From assembly GCF_016950255.1 (NCBI RefSeq), contig NZ_JACGFN010000001.1:2294001-2358000 (forward strand): DNA of 64,000 nt. The letters run 5' to 3'. Source of the DNA: Pectobacterium brasiliense. Its GTDB lineage: Bacteria > Pseudomonadota > Gammaproteobacteria > Enterobacterales > Enterobacteriaceae. The notes below the pieces were generated by a model, which saw nothing but the letters and a program-made list of their open reading frames with translations, had not been told where the DNA came from and made no database searches. Both the position numbers and the translations under genes were made by a program. Of this stretch, positions 26,200 through 35,111 are shown one piece after another; the stretch's first letter is position 1; each line of letters opens with the position of its first letter.

Positions 26200-27204
26200 A
26201 TGTCTTTAAAAACAATCGCAAATAACCTGGGTTTGTCCGTGGCGGCGGTGAGTCGTGCGCTGAACGGCCATCGGGATATATCCGACGCCACGCGCCAGCG
26301 TATTCAGGAAGAAGCGACGCGTATTGGCTATCGTCCCAATACGCACGCACGCCGCCTCAAAATGGGCAAAAGCAACGCCGTCGGGCTGGTCTATCCCTAC
26401 GCCTCTTCTCTGAGTAACGATATTTTTTTCGAGATGATTGGCGCGATCAGCCGCAGGCTAGCGCAGCATGAGGTCGATTTTCTCCTGCTGGCTGACGAGC
26501 AAGATGCCTGTCAGGGTGCCGCCCGGTTGATCGCCAGCCGCCGTATCGACGCGTTGATCGTGGCGCATACATGCGAGCAGGATGCACGGCTGACGTTACT
26601 GCAACGCCATGATGTGCCTTTTCTGGCGCTGGGGCGCAGCCAGCTCCCTCATCCTTACGCCTGGTTCGATTTTGACAACCGCGCAGGCATGGCGTTAGCA
26701 ACCGAACACCTGATCGCGCTCGGGCATCGCCGTATCGCCATGTTAAGCGAAGATCACCCGCAGGCGTTTATCATGCAGCGTCGTCAGGGCTATCGGGATG
26801 CCCTGCAACGCCACAACCTGCCGTTTCACGACGCCTATCTGCGCTGTGTGAATCCCACACGCCGCGCGGGCTATCAGGCCATGCTCGACCTTCTGGCGCT
26901 GCCTGAACCACCCACCGCGATGGTGATGGACGGCAATGTCCACGGCGACGGTGCCGTTGCGGCATTGCAGCAGGCGGGTCGGCTTTCCGGTTCCCACCCC
27001 ATCGCATTAGTGATGTATGACGGCTTGCCACAGGACAGCCTGACCGACATCACCGTGACCGCCATAGAACAGGCAACTCGCGAGCAGGTTGGCGAACAAA
27101 TTGCCAGTATGATGCAGGCGCTGATCGCGGGCGAAGCCGTAGAAAACTTGCAGGAGTTATGGCAGCCAACGTTACGCCTCGGTAACACGAGCTTTCCCGC
27201 CTAA
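26200..27204 (+). CDS. LacI-family repressor of the alpha-galactoside locus
   Basis: The 334-residue protein starts with the LacI headpiece (residues 1-50: MSLKTIANNLGLSVAAVSRA then LNGHRDISDATRQRIQEEA, hinge YRPNTHARRLKMGKSNAVGL) followed by a periplasmic-binding-protein-like sugar domain. GGAG six bases before ATG 26200 fixes the start. It lies 209 bp upstream of the alpha-galactosidase gene, with two identical palindromic operators between, and is most similar in role to RafR/MelR-type LacI regulators. It should repress the galactosidase and permease until an alpha-galactoside (raffinose or melibiose) or product is present. The inducer is inferred from neighbours. Confidence 0.85.
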   Translation: MSLKTIANNLGLSVAAVSRALNGHRDISDATRQRIQEEATRIGYRPNTHARRLKMGKSNAVGLVYPYASSLSNDIFFEMIGAISRRLAQHEVDFLLLADEQDACQGAARLIASRRIDALIVAHTCEQDARLTLLQRHDVPFLALGRSQLPHPYAWFDFDNRAGMALATEHLIALGHRRIAMLSEDHPQAFIMQRRQGYRDALQRHNLPFHDAYLRCVNPTRRAGYQAMLDLLALPEPPTAMVMDGNVHGDGAVAALQQAGRLSGSHPIALVMYDGLPQDSLTDITVTAIEQATREQVGEQIASMMQALIAGEAVENLQELWQPTLRLGNTSFPA

Positions 27205-27337
27205 TCTATTCCGTTATCGACCACGTTTAATAAAGCCACCGGTTGGTTTGCTACGCCAGCCGCCAGTAAGATGCTCTTCACATCCTCATCGCAACCTTTT
27301 TCTATTTTCTAACGATTATTTTAACGACATCACATTT

Positions 27338-27372
27338 CTTAAACGTTTAAGTTGATGACTTAAACGTTTAAG
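27338..27372. promoter_or_regulatory. Twin LacI-type operators upstream of the alpha-galactosidase gene
   Basis: The perfect 14-bp palindrome CTTAAACGTTTAAG occurs twice, at 27338-27351 and 27359-27372, exactly 21 bp apart, two helical turns on the same DNA face. The central CG with symmetric arms is the LacI/GalR family style of operator. It lies 42-76 bp before the start codon, so a bound repressor would cover the promoter region. Confidence 0.85.
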
Positions 27373-27413
27373 CTTTCACTGAGATCCACTATTCGTAATT
27401 TGGAATCCTCCTC

Positions 27414-29558
27414 ATGATGCGTGATATTGTTCAATTAACCAGCGCACAGTGCGATGTCATCGTACGCTGCGCCCCAGCGGCAGAAATTCTCTACTGGGGG
27501 CCACGGCTGCGTGGATTTTCACCAGAAGATATCGTTTCTCTGCAACGCCCCGTCGCTAACGGTCGTCTGGATGTGGATCTTCCCCTGACGCTGGCGATGG
27601 AATACGGGCGTGGTCAGTTCGGTTCGCCGGGTATTGAGGGGCACCGTTCAGGCTATGATGCCGCGCCGATCTTCACGACGAAGCAGGCTGACGTTCAGGA
27701 CAATACGCTCACCATTACCGCGGAAGATGCACAGGCCGGGCTTCGCCTGATCAGTGAACTGCGCCTGGATCTACAGACCGACGTCCTGCAACTGCGCCAC
27801 ACGCTAGAGAATCTGCGTGCGGATGCCTGGCAAGTACAGCGCCTCGCCGTCACGCTGCCCGTCCCAGAAAGGGCGAGCGACGTCATGGCATTCCACGGCC
27901 GCTGGCTGCGTGAGTTTCAGGCTCATCGCCTCACGTTGCAGCATGGCGGTTTCATTCAGGAAAGCCGTCGGGGAAGAAGCTCCCATGAATATTTCCCCGC
28001 CTTTATCCTCGGCGAGTCCGCGTTCAGCGAACAGCATGGTGCCGTATGGGGCGTGCATTTAGGCTGGAGCGGCAACCACCGCCTGCGTGCCGATATTAAA
28101 ACCGACGGGCGTCGCGTCGTGCAGGCAGAAGCCCTGTATCTGCCGGGCGAAATCACGCTGGCGCAGTCGGAATCCCTCACAACACCGTGGGTCTACGCCG
28201 CCTTCTCCGATGCCGGCTTAAACGGCATGAGCCAGCGCTATCACACCTTCTTGCGCCAGTCCCTGATCCAATTCAGCGACCATAAACCACGCCCGGTACA
28301 CCTCAATACGTGGGAAGGGATCTATTTCGATCACTCCCCTGAGTACATCATGCAGATGGCGAGCAAAGCCGCCGACGTGGGCGTAGAGCGTTTCATCATC
28401 GATGACGGCTGGTTCCGTGGGCGTCACCACGACCAAGCCGCGCTCGGCGACTGGTATCTGGACGAGGAAAAATACCCTAACGGGCTGATGCCGGTGATCG
28501 AGCACGTCAAAGCTCTAGGGATGGAGTTCGGCATTTGGGTCGAACCGGAGATGATCAACCCCGATTCCGACCTGTTCCGTGCACACCCTGACTGGGTGCT
28601 GCAATTGCCCGGCTACGCACAGCCAACAGGCCGCTATCAGTACGTGCTGAATTTAAACCAGCCCGAGGCCTTCGCGTATCTGCTGGAGCGGCTGAGCTGG
28701 CTACTGGGTGAGCACCCGGTCGATTATGTGAAGTGGGATATGAACCGCGAACTGGTGCAACCCGGCCATGCAGGGCGTCTGGCCGCCGATGCGCAAACCC
28801 GACAGTTCTATCGTCTGCTTGATACCCTGCGCCAGCGTTTTCCCCATGTCGAATTTGAATCCTGCGCCTCCGGCGGCGGCCGCATCGACTACGGTGTGCT
28901 AGAGCGTACCCAGCGCTTCTGGGTGTCAGATAACAACGACGCGCTGGAGCGCCAGACCATCCAACGCTGCATGAGCTACTTCTTTCCACCAGAAGTCATG
29001 GGGCAACACATCGGGCACGCTCGCTGCCACGCCACCTATCGACGCCATACCATCGCCTTTCGCGGCCTGACGGCCCTGTTCGGCCACATGGGCATTGAGC
29101 TGGATCCCGTGAAGGCTGACGACGACGAGCTGGAAGGCTATCGCCACTACATCCAACTGCACAAAACGCTGCGCCCGCTGCTGCACAGCGGCACCACCTG
29201 GCGGGTCGAGATGCCGGACGATACGGTGCAGGTCACCGGCGTGGTGAGCAACGATCGGCAGCATGCCGTTTTCCAGGTAGCTCAGCTACGTATGCCGTCT
29301 TATTCGCTGGCGGGTACGCTCCGCTTCCCCGGCCTACAGCCCGACGCACGCTATGAAGTCACGCTGCTTGACGGCCCGGAAATCAAAACGGTGCGAGAAG
29401 GCGGCGGCACCATGCGTGAGCTTCCACCGTGGTTACGTCAGCCGATCGTGGTTTCCGGTGACTGGCTGATGCAGGCCGGCCTTGCTCTCCCCGTTCTGAC
29501 GCCGGAGACCGCCATTCTGATCGGGCTTTCCGCGGTGCCGGATACCGTCAGTAAATAA
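27414..29558 (+). CDS. rafA: Alpha-galactosidase, glycoside hydrolase family 36
   Basis: This 714-residue cytoplasmic enzyme should release galactose from raffinose, melibiose or other alpha-galactosides. It has the GH36 layout: N-terminal beta-sandwich (about 1-310), a TIM barrel with LNTWEGIYFDHSPEYIMQMA and FIIDDGWFRGRHHD, the nucleophile Asp442 in VKWDMNRE, the acid/base Asp506 in WVSDNNDALERQ, and the conserved FESCASGGGRIDYG. The C-terminal beta domain ends at NQ-free hydrophobic strands. Two adjacent ATG codons (27414, 27417) are possible. It is followed by a LacY-type permease gene and preceded by a LacI regulator, as in raf operons. Raffinose is a plausible plant-derived substrate. 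Confidence 0.92.
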   Translation: MMRDIVQLTSAQCDVIVRCAPAAEILYWGPRLRGFSPEDIVSLQRPVANGRLDVDLPLTLAMEYGRGQFGSPGIEGHRSGYDAAPIFTTKQADVQDNTLTITAEDAQAGLRLISELRLDLQTDVLQLRHTLENLRADAWQVQRLAVTLPVPERASDVMAFHGRWLREFQAHRLTLQHGGFIQESRRGRSSHEYFPAFILGESAFSEQHGAVWGVHLGWSGNHRLRADIKTDGRRVVQAEALYLPGEITLAQSESLTTPWVYAAFSDAGLNGMSQRYHTFLRQSLIQFSDHKPRPVHLNTWEGIYFDHSPEYIMQMASKAADVGVERFIIDDGWFRGRHHDQAALGDWYLDEEKYPNGLMPVIEHVKALGMEFGIWVEPEMINPDSDLFRAHPDWVLQLPGYAQPTGRYQYVLNLNQPEAFAYLLERLSWLLGEHPVDYVKWDMNRELVQPGHAGRLAADAQTRQFYRLLDTLRQRFPHVEFESCASGGGRIDYGVLERTQRFWVSDNNDALERQTIQRCMSYFFPPEVMGQHIGHARCHATYRRHTIAFRGLTALFGHMGIELDPVKADDDELEGYRHYIQLHKTLRPLLHSGTTWRVEMPDDTVQVTGVVSNDRQHAVFQVAQLRMPSYSLAGTLRFPGLQPDARYEVTLLDGPEIKTVREGGGTMRELPPWLRQPIVVSGDWLMQAGLALPVLTPETAILIGLSAVPDTVSK

Positions 29559-29593
29559 CTTTTTCTTTGCCTTACCAATACACAACACGACCG

Positions 29594-29615
29594 CGCGGGA
29601 CAGCATTGTCCCGCG
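29594..29615 (+). other. Intercistronic hairpin between alpha-galactosidase and permease genes
   Basis: A perfect 9-bp GC-rich stem CGCGGGACA / TGTCCCGCG with tetraloop GCAT lies in the 92-bp gap. No T-run follows, so it is not a typical terminator; such hairpins often protect the upstream mRNA end and lower expression of the next gene. Confidence 0.6.
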
Positions 29616-29650
29616 TCATGATAACGTCTACCCCCTGAGGGGAAATACAG

Positions 29651-30913
29651 ATGCCTACTACCTCGTGCTACTACAAAAACAACCGTAACTTCTGGATTTT
29701 CGGCGCGTTCTTCTTTCTTTATTTTTTTATCATGGCGACGTGCTTTCCGTTTTTGCCGATCTGGCTGGCGGACGTTATCGGGCTCAATAAGACCGATACT
29801 GGCATCGTTTTTTCCTTCCTGTCCTTGTTCGCAATCCTGTTTCAGCCTTTCCTCGGCATCCTGTCCGACAAGCTAGGGATGAAGAAACACCTGCTCTGGG
29901 TGATCTCTGTGCTGTTGCTCTTTTTTGCCCCTTTCTTTCTGTATGTCTTCGCTCCGCTATTAAAAATCAACGTGATACTGGGTGCTTTAGTCGGTGGCCT
30001 GTATATCGGGTTCTCTTTCAGCGCGGGAGCCGGGGCGATTGAGGCCTACATCGAGCGCATCAGCCGACAGCACCAATTTGAGTACGGTAAGGCGCGCATG
30101 TTTGGCTGTTTTGGCTGGGGAATTTGCGCCTCAACGGCAGGTATGCTGTTTAACATCAATCCCGATATCGTGTTCTGGATGGGATCCGGCTCGGCGATTA
30201 TCTTGATCGTGTTGCTGTGTCTGGCGAAGACGGAAAGCAACCAGACCGCCACCGTGATGGACTCACTCGGGGCTAACGCCTCGCCTTTTAGTGTGAAGCT
30301 GGCGTTAGGTTTGCTGGCTAACCGTCAGTTCTGGCTGCTGGTGCTGTACGTGGTCGGCGTCGCCTGCATTTATGACGTCTACGATCAGCAATTCGCTAAC
30401 TTCTTTAAATCGTTCTTTAGCTCGCAGGAACAGGGAAACCAGATCTTTGGTTTTGTCACCACCGCGGGGGAAGCAGCAAATGCGCTGGTGATGTTCTGTA
30501 CGCCGTGGCTTATTAACCGGATCGGCGCTAAAAATGCGCTTCTGGTGGCAGGAACAATTATGTCGATCAGGATTTTGGGATCGGCCTGTGCCACGTCCGT
30601 CACGGAAGTCATCATCCTGAAAATGCTGCACGCCTTCGAAGTACCGCTGCTGCTTATCGGGATTTTCAAATACATCGCCAATACGTTTGATTCGCGCCTG
30701 TCGGCCACGATTTATCTGGTGGGCTTCCAGTTCGCCAAGCAGTTTATGGCGATATTCCTCTCCTCCGCGGCGGGCAACCTGTACGACCGCATTGGCTTCA
30801 ACCAGACGTACCTTATCTTGGGTGGCATCGCGCTTACCTTCACTGCAATTTCCGCCTTTACGCTGTCATCGTCACGCAACACGGCGAGTATGCATTCTCA
30901 GGCTGCGCATTAA
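29651..30913 (+). CDS. rafB: LacY-type oligosaccharide:H+ symporter (RafB-like)
   Basis: This 420-residue inner-membrane protein belongs to the oligosaccharide:H+ symporter family of MFS transporters. Family residues are visible: NFWIFGAFFFLYFFIMATCFPFLPIWL, the loop GILSDKLGMKKHL, AGAGAIEAYIERISRQHQFEYGKARMFG (with the substrate-binding Glu and Arg region of LacY) and the C-terminal AGNLYDRIGFNQTYLILG. It resembles RafB and LacY. A GAGGGG ribosome binding site precedes ATG 29651. Encoded after an alpha-galactosidase, it should import raffinose or melibiose; the sugar is a contextual inference. Confidence 0.88.
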   Translation: MPTTSCYYKNNRNFWIFGAFFFLYFFIMATCFPFLPIWLADVIGLNKTDTGIVFSFLSLFAILFQPFLGILSDKLGMKKHLLWVISVLLLFFAPFFLYVFAPLLKINVILGALVGGLYIGFSFSAGAGAIEAYIERISRQHQFEYGKARMFGCFGWGICASTAGMLFNINPDIVFWMGSGSAIILIVLLCLAKTESNQTATVMDSLGANASPFSVKLALGLLANRQFWLLVLYVVGVACIYDVYDQQFANFFKSFFSSQEQGNQIFGFVTTAGEAANALVMFCTPWLINRIGAKNALLVAGTIMSIRILGSACATSVTEVIILKMLHAFEVPLLLIGIFKYIANTFDSRLSATIYLVGFQFAKQFMAIFLSSAAGNLYDRIGFNQTYLILGGIALTFTAISAFTLSSSRNTASMHSQAAH

Positions 30914-30917
30914 CATT

Positions 30918-30953
30918 ATCGCGCCCCGTTGGCGTTAAGCCGTGGGGCGCGAT
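30918..30953. terminator. Hairpin terminator between convergent operons
   Basis: A 10-bp GC-rich stem ATCGCGCCCC / GGGGCGCGAT with a 16-nt loop fills the 44-bp gap between the convergent permease and substrate-binding-protein genes. T-runs are poor on both sides; its position suggests it serves both transcripts. Confidence 0.6.
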
Positions 30954-30957
30954 GTTA

Positions 30958-32265
30958 CTATTTCACGTCTCGTAACGCCGTTTTATCCACATACGGCTTC
31001 ATGATGCCGTCCGCCTCTTTTTGTGCAGCGGCGGCGGCGTCATCAACCTTTTTCTCCGGATCGTTTAGCAGCGCCGCCAGCTGATTTTCCATCGCTTTGC
31101 GTACTGCGACCGTTTCATAGGTGGCGTACCACGGATGGGCATATTGCAGCTGTGACAGCGCAATGGCCGCACGCGGATCTTTCGCCAGATAGTCCTTCAT
31201 TTCTGGCAGATCGTAGGCCGCCATGCGCGGGGCGAAGTAGCCGGTAAAACGGCTCCAGTTGCCGCTGACTTCCGGGCTAACCAGATAGTTCATAAACTGC
31301 CAGGCCGCTTTCTTCTGATCTTCAGAAATCCCTTTGAAGCTCACCAGACTTGCTCCGCCGATGGTCACGCCACGACGCTCTTTTTCCGGCATCATCGCCA
31401 CGCCAAGCTGGAAATCTTTGGTATTTTCACGCATAAAGCCCAACGCGCCGGTACTCAGCATCGTCATACCCAGCTTGCCGGAGAAAAATGCGGCGCTGAT
31501 CTGCTTGGAATTCAGCACACCAGCGGGCATCACTTTGTCGCGATGCACTAAGTCGCGCCAGAACTGGAGCGCGCCTTTAGTTGATGCGGTGTTGTAATAC
31601 ACTTCGCCCGGATAGTCGGCATTGTAATACGCCCCGCCGTTGGCACGCGTTAGCGCAGACAGCATCCAGCCGCCGTAGTCATCGTTCGTGGACGGAATCA
31701 TGATGCCCCACTGCCCTTTTGCCGGATCGGTCAGCTTCTTCGCTACCGCAATCACTTCATCCCAGTTTTTCGGCGGTTCGTTGAATCCCGCTTTCTTCAG
31801 CATGTCTTCGTTGTAATAAAGGATCGGCGTCGAGTTGTGGAACGGGATCGCGTAAGTCACGCCCATCACCTGCGCGTTCTGATGTAGCGCGGGCCAGAAG
31901 TTTTTAGTCAGGAAAGGCGTGGCCTTTTCGTTGCCGTATTTGAACAGCTCGTCCATCGGTAGAATTTCATCTTTGATGACCAGATCGGCAGTGAAGTTTG
32001 CCGACATAATCACCAGCGCCGGAGGATCGCCCGCTTTAGCGGCCGCTTCCGCTTTCACTTTTGTCGTGTCGTAATTGCCGGTGAAGATCCCACGCACTTC
32101 AACCTGATCCTGCGATTGGTTGTACTCCTTGATGATGCGCGTCATTTCCATCGTCAGCTTGCCATCAACCGGCGCGGGGAACATGAAATCGATACTCTCT
32201 TTCGCCAACGCGGGGCCAGACATCAGCAAGGCGATTGCCAGCGCCATCATACGGGGCTTACGCAT
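30958..32265 (-). CDS. ugpB: ABC transporter substrate-binding protein, UgpB-like
   Basis: The 435-residue periplasmic protein has a 21-residue signal peptide (cleavage after GPALA) and the fold pattern of family 1 (sugar/glycerol phosphate) binding proteins: ESIDFMFPAPVDGK, YGGWMLSALTRANGG and AAWQFMNYLVSPEVSGNWSRFTGYF. It is the last gene of an operon of two permeases, a glycerophosphodiesterase and an ATPase, so the ligand is probably a glycerophosphodiester or glycerol-3-phosphate. AGGAG lies 7 bp before ATG 32265, and the start overlaps the ATPase gene by 8 bp. UgpB is the functional analogue; whether this is the true orthologue or a paralogue I cannot tell. Confidence 0.83.
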   Translation of the reverse strand: MRKPRMMALAIALLMSGPALAKESIDFMFPAPVDGKLTMEMTRIIKEYNQSQDQVEVRGIFTGNYDTTKVKAEAAAKAGDPPALVIMSANFTADLVIKDEILPMDELFKYGNEKATPFLTKNFWPALHQNAQVMGVTYAIPFHNSTPILYYNEDMLKKAGFNEPPKNWDEVIAVAKKLTDPAKGQWGIMIPSTNDDYGGWMLSALTRANGGAYYNADYPGEVYYNTASTKGALQFWRDLVHRDKVMPAGVLNSKQISAAFFSGKLGMTMLSTGALGFMRENTKDFQLGVAMMPEKERRGVTIGGASLVSFKGISEDQKKAAWQFMNYLVSPEVSGNWSRFTGYFAPRMAAYDLPEMKDYLAKDPRAAIALSQLQYAHPWYATYETVAVRKAMENQLAALLNDPEKKVDDAAAAAQKEADGIMKPYVDKTALRDVK

Positions 32266-33346
32266 TTCTTTTCTCCTGGGATAAATTACGGGCGGTTTGC
32301 CCGGAAAACCAATGACAATCCTGCGGTGAAAAATGAAGCACAATGGATGCGCCGACATCCGGCACGCCATCGCGATTTGGCCGACGGTAGCGAATATTCC
32401 CCAACGGCGTATCCACATGAATCAAATACTCCGCGCCAAATAGCTCCCGCTGCTTCACCGTTCCCGACAATGACAAGTCGCCGTCTGACGCGGCGTGTTC
32501 GGTAATATGCTCAGGGCGGATCCCGAGCAATACACGGGTTAATGAACGCGTTTCTTCACTGTCAGGCAGCGCCACAGACAATGCCTGTAGAAATGCCTGC
32601 CCATCAGCACAAGGCAGCGTCACCATATTCATCGCGGGCGTGCCGATAAATCCGGCGACAAAGACGTTAGCCGGGTGCGAATACAGCTGTTCCGGCGTGC
32701 CAACCTGTTGCAGCACGCCGCGATCCAGCACGGCGATTCTGTCCGCCATTGTCATCGCCTCGATCTGATCGTGCGTGACGTAAACGGTGGTTGTTTTCAA
32801 CTGCCGGTGCAGATCCATAATGCCGTCCCGCACATCGCTGCGCAGGCGGGCATCCAGATTCGACAGCGGCTCATCCATCAAAAACAAGCACGGATCGCGC
32901 ACGATCGCCCGTGCCATTGCTACGCGCTGGCGCTGACCGCCGGACAGTTTTCCCGGTTTGCGTTTCAGTAGCGGTTCAAGCTGAAGCAGGCTGGCAACGC
33001 GCTGCACACGCTGTGGATACTCCGCTTTCGGCTCACCGCGCATCCGCATCCCGAAAGTGATGTTTTGCTCGACGGTCAGGTGCGGAAACAACGCGTAGTT
33101 CTGGAAGATCATCGAGAAATTGCGCTGCTTCGGGCTCCACGTCGTAATGTCATCGTCACCCAGCAGGATTTGCCCATCGCTCACGTCTTCCAGACCGGCA
33201 AGCATACGCAGCAGCGTACTTTTGCCGCAGCCAGACGGCCCGACCAGCACCAAAAATTCACCGTCAGCGATGTCCAGCGACAGCGACGCCAGTGCCTGCA
33301 TGTGCTCGAAGCGTTTGCTGATATTACGTAACTGAATCACGGCCAT
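32258..33346 (-). CDS. ugpC: ABC transporter ATP-binding protein, UgpC/MalK type
   Basis: The 362-residue ATPase energises the import complex. Walker A (GPSGCGKST, about residues 36-44), Q-loop (IFQNYALFPHLTVEQNI), signature LSGGQRQRVAMARAIVRDP, Walker B LFLMDEPLSNLDA and the H-loop VYVTHDQIEAMTMADRI are all intact. The C-terminal 120 residues form the OB-like regulatory domain (LGIRPEHI) of the MalK/UgpC group. Its ATG overlaps the gpdQ stop by one base (TAATG). Confidence 0.88.
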   Translation of the reverse strand: MAVIQLRNISKRFEHMQALASLSLDIADGEFLVLVGPSGCGKSTLLRMLAGLEDVSDGQILLGDDDITTWSPKQRNFSMIFQNYALFPHLTVEQNITFGMRMRGEPKAEYPQRVQRVASLLQLEPLLKRKPGKLSGGQRQRVAMARAIVRDPCLFLMDEPLSNLDARLRSDVRDGIMDLHRQLKTTTVYVTHDQIEAMTMADRIAVLDRGVLQQVGTPEQLYSHPANVFVAGFIGTPAMNMVTLPCADGQAFLQALSVALPDSEETRSLTRVLLGIRPEHITEHAASDGDLSLSGTVKQRELFGAEYLIHVDTPLGNIRYRRPNRDGVPDVGASIVLHFSPQDCHWFSGQTARNLSQEKRNA

Positions 33347-34170
33347 TACGCATCCACCGGACAGCTGATTCGCGGATCGTAGAGGTAAGGTCCGGAGTTC
33401 GCGGCGATCGACTGGCTGTAGCTCACCAGCCCGGTGACTGGCACGTAGCGGTGCATGACCACGCTGGCAGGCTCCAGGTTGTAGTACGACGTGTCGTCAT
33501 AGTAGAAATACGGCACCTGATGGACGGTACCCGGTACGGTGGCAATAATCGCCTGCCGATGTTGCGTCATAATCAGGCGGTGCGTATGGCCGCAGAAGAT
33601 CCGCGTCATCTGCGGGAAACGTTCGATCAGCGTCAGCAACTCACTCCCGTTTTCGCAGGCGATCCGATCCATATGCGCCGATCCCAACGGCAGCGGCGGA
33701 TGGTGCATAAAGATCGCCGTTTCGCGCGTGCTGTGCTCTTGCAATTGCTGCTCCAGCCAGCCCAGCGTGGACGGCGTCAGCCAGCCTTTCGCCTGCCCGG
33801 CCAGACTGGTGTCGATGAACAGCAGGCGCATCGGGAAGTCATCCACCGCATAGCGGATGTTCTCGGGATCATCGCCTAACTGCGGGCAAAGCGGGCGCAT
33901 CGCATTGAGAAAATGCTGCTTATCATCATGATTGCCCGGAATTACGTACATCGGGTAATCCAGCATCTGCAACACGCGCTGTGCCACCTGATACTCCTGC
34001 GAGCTTCCGCAGTTGACGATGTCGCCGCTAATCACCACCGCGTCCGGCCGCTCGCTCAGCGCATTTAGCTGGTTAATGACCTTGGCGTTTTCCCCGTTAA
34101 TATCAATAAATTCATAGAGCTTGCGCCCCTCACTGCGAAAATGCAGATCGGAAATCTGTGCCAGCAACAT
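33346..34170 (-). CDS. gpdQ: Glycerophosphodiester phosphodiesterase GpdQ (binuclear metallophosphoesterase)
   Basis: The 274-residue cytoplasmic enzyme belongs to the class III metallophosphoesterases. All eight metal ligands known for Enterobacter aerogenes GpdQ are at the same positions: Asp8 and His10 (ISDLHF), Asp50 (SGDIVNCG), Asn80 and His81 (PGNHDD), His156 (MHHPP), His195 and His197 (CGHTHR). It should split glycerophosphodiesters into glycerol-3-phosphate and an alcohol; GpdQ is promiscuous and also cleaves other mono- and diesters. It is encoded inside the transporter operon, between permease and ATPase genes, indicating that the imported solute is an intact diester hydrolysed in the cytoplasm. 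Confidence 0.93.
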   Translation of the reverse strand: MLLAQISDLHFRSEGRKLYEFIDINGENAKVINQLNALSERPDAVVISGDIVNCGSSQEYQVAQRVLQMLDYPMYVIPGNHDDKQHFLNAMRPLCPQLGDDPENIRYAVDDFPMRLLFIDTSLAGQAKGWLTPSTLGWLEQQLQEHSTRETAIFMHHPPLPLGSAHMDRIACENGSELLTLIERFPQMTRIFCGHTHRLIMTQHRQAIIATVPGTVHQVPYFYYDDTSYYNLEPASVVMHRYVPVTGLVSYSQSIAANSGPYLYDPRISCPVDA

Positions 34171-34205
34171 ACAACCACCTCATCGTTATTTCGCCCGTTG
34201 GCGAT

Positions 34206-35111
34206 TCACTTAATGCCCGAGAAACCGAAGCTGCTCAGGAACTGCTTCTGGAACACCACAAAAGCCACCATCAGCGGCAAGCACACCAGCAGCGTGCCCG
34301 CGCAGATCAATCCCCACTGCCCGCCGGACTCTGCGCCCATGGCGAACGAGACCAGCCCGATGGTCAGCACCTGTTTGTCGGGGTCATTGAGCACCATCAG
34401 CGGCCAGAGATATTCGTTCCAGTGGTAGGTAATGCTGACCGTGGCAAAAGCCAGAATTGACGGCCAGGTCATAGGAATCAGGACGTGAAACACCACCTGC
34501 CACCAGCGGCAGCCTTCCATCAACGCCGCCTCTTCGATTTCTTTGGCGATATTGAGAAACGCCTGACGCATCAAAAAAACGCCAAACGCCGAAGCAAAAT
34601 ACGGCATCATCACGCCAGTCAGAGTATTAAGCAGGCCGAGCTGTTTGAGCGTCATCATGTTCGGCACCATCATGACGACGGGCATGATCATCATCTGAAT
34701 CAGCAGCAGGTAGAACAGCAGCGTTTTGCCGCGGAATTCGTGATAGGCAAAGATGTAGCCCGCCGTGGTGATCGTCACCAGCTGTACCAGAAACGTGCCG
34801 ACCGCAAAGATCAGCGTGTTGGTGTAAAGCCGTAACCAGTCGGCGCTATCCCACGCATCGCGGAAGTTATCGAGCGTCAGCGGGAGACGCGGCAGCAGCG
34901 AGGCCATGTCCACACCAAAGCTGCTGGTGCTGACGGAAGAAGACAGCATCCAGATAAACGGGCTGACCCACAGCAGCGCGGCGCACATCAGCAACAGCGG
35001 CAGCGTGAACCGCGTCGTGATGCGAAGCGGATGGCGATTGGCTACGCTGCGGTTTGCAACATGCCGAGCGTCAACACTTAGGTTCTCAACATTCGGGTGA
35101 TCAACGCTCAT
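34206..35111 (-). CDS. ugpE: ABC transporter permease, UgpE-like
   Basis: The 301-residue membrane protein has six predicted segments and the cytoplasmic EAA loop (EEAALMEGCRWWQVVFHVLIPMTWP) that docks on the ATPase. It is of the MalG/UgpE type. About 30 N-terminal residues precede the first membrane segment, and the start overlaps the other permease gene by 11 bp. A 35-bp gap separates it from gpdQ. Confidence 0.85.
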   Translation of the reverse strand: MSVDHPNVENLSVDARHVANRSVANRHPLRITTRFTLPLLLMCAALLWVSPFIWMLSSSVSTSSFGVDMASLLPRLPLTLDNFRDAWDSADWLRLYTNTLIFAVGTFLVQLVTITTAGYIFAYHEFRGKTLLFYLLLIQMMIMPVVMMVPNMMTLKQLGLLNTLTGVMMPYFASAFGVFLMRQAFLNIAKEIEEAALMEGCRWWQVVFHVLIPMTWPSILAFATVSITYHWNEYLWPLMVLNDPDKQVLTIGLVSFAMGAESGGQWGLICAGTLLVCLPLMVAFVVFQKQFLSSFGFSGIK

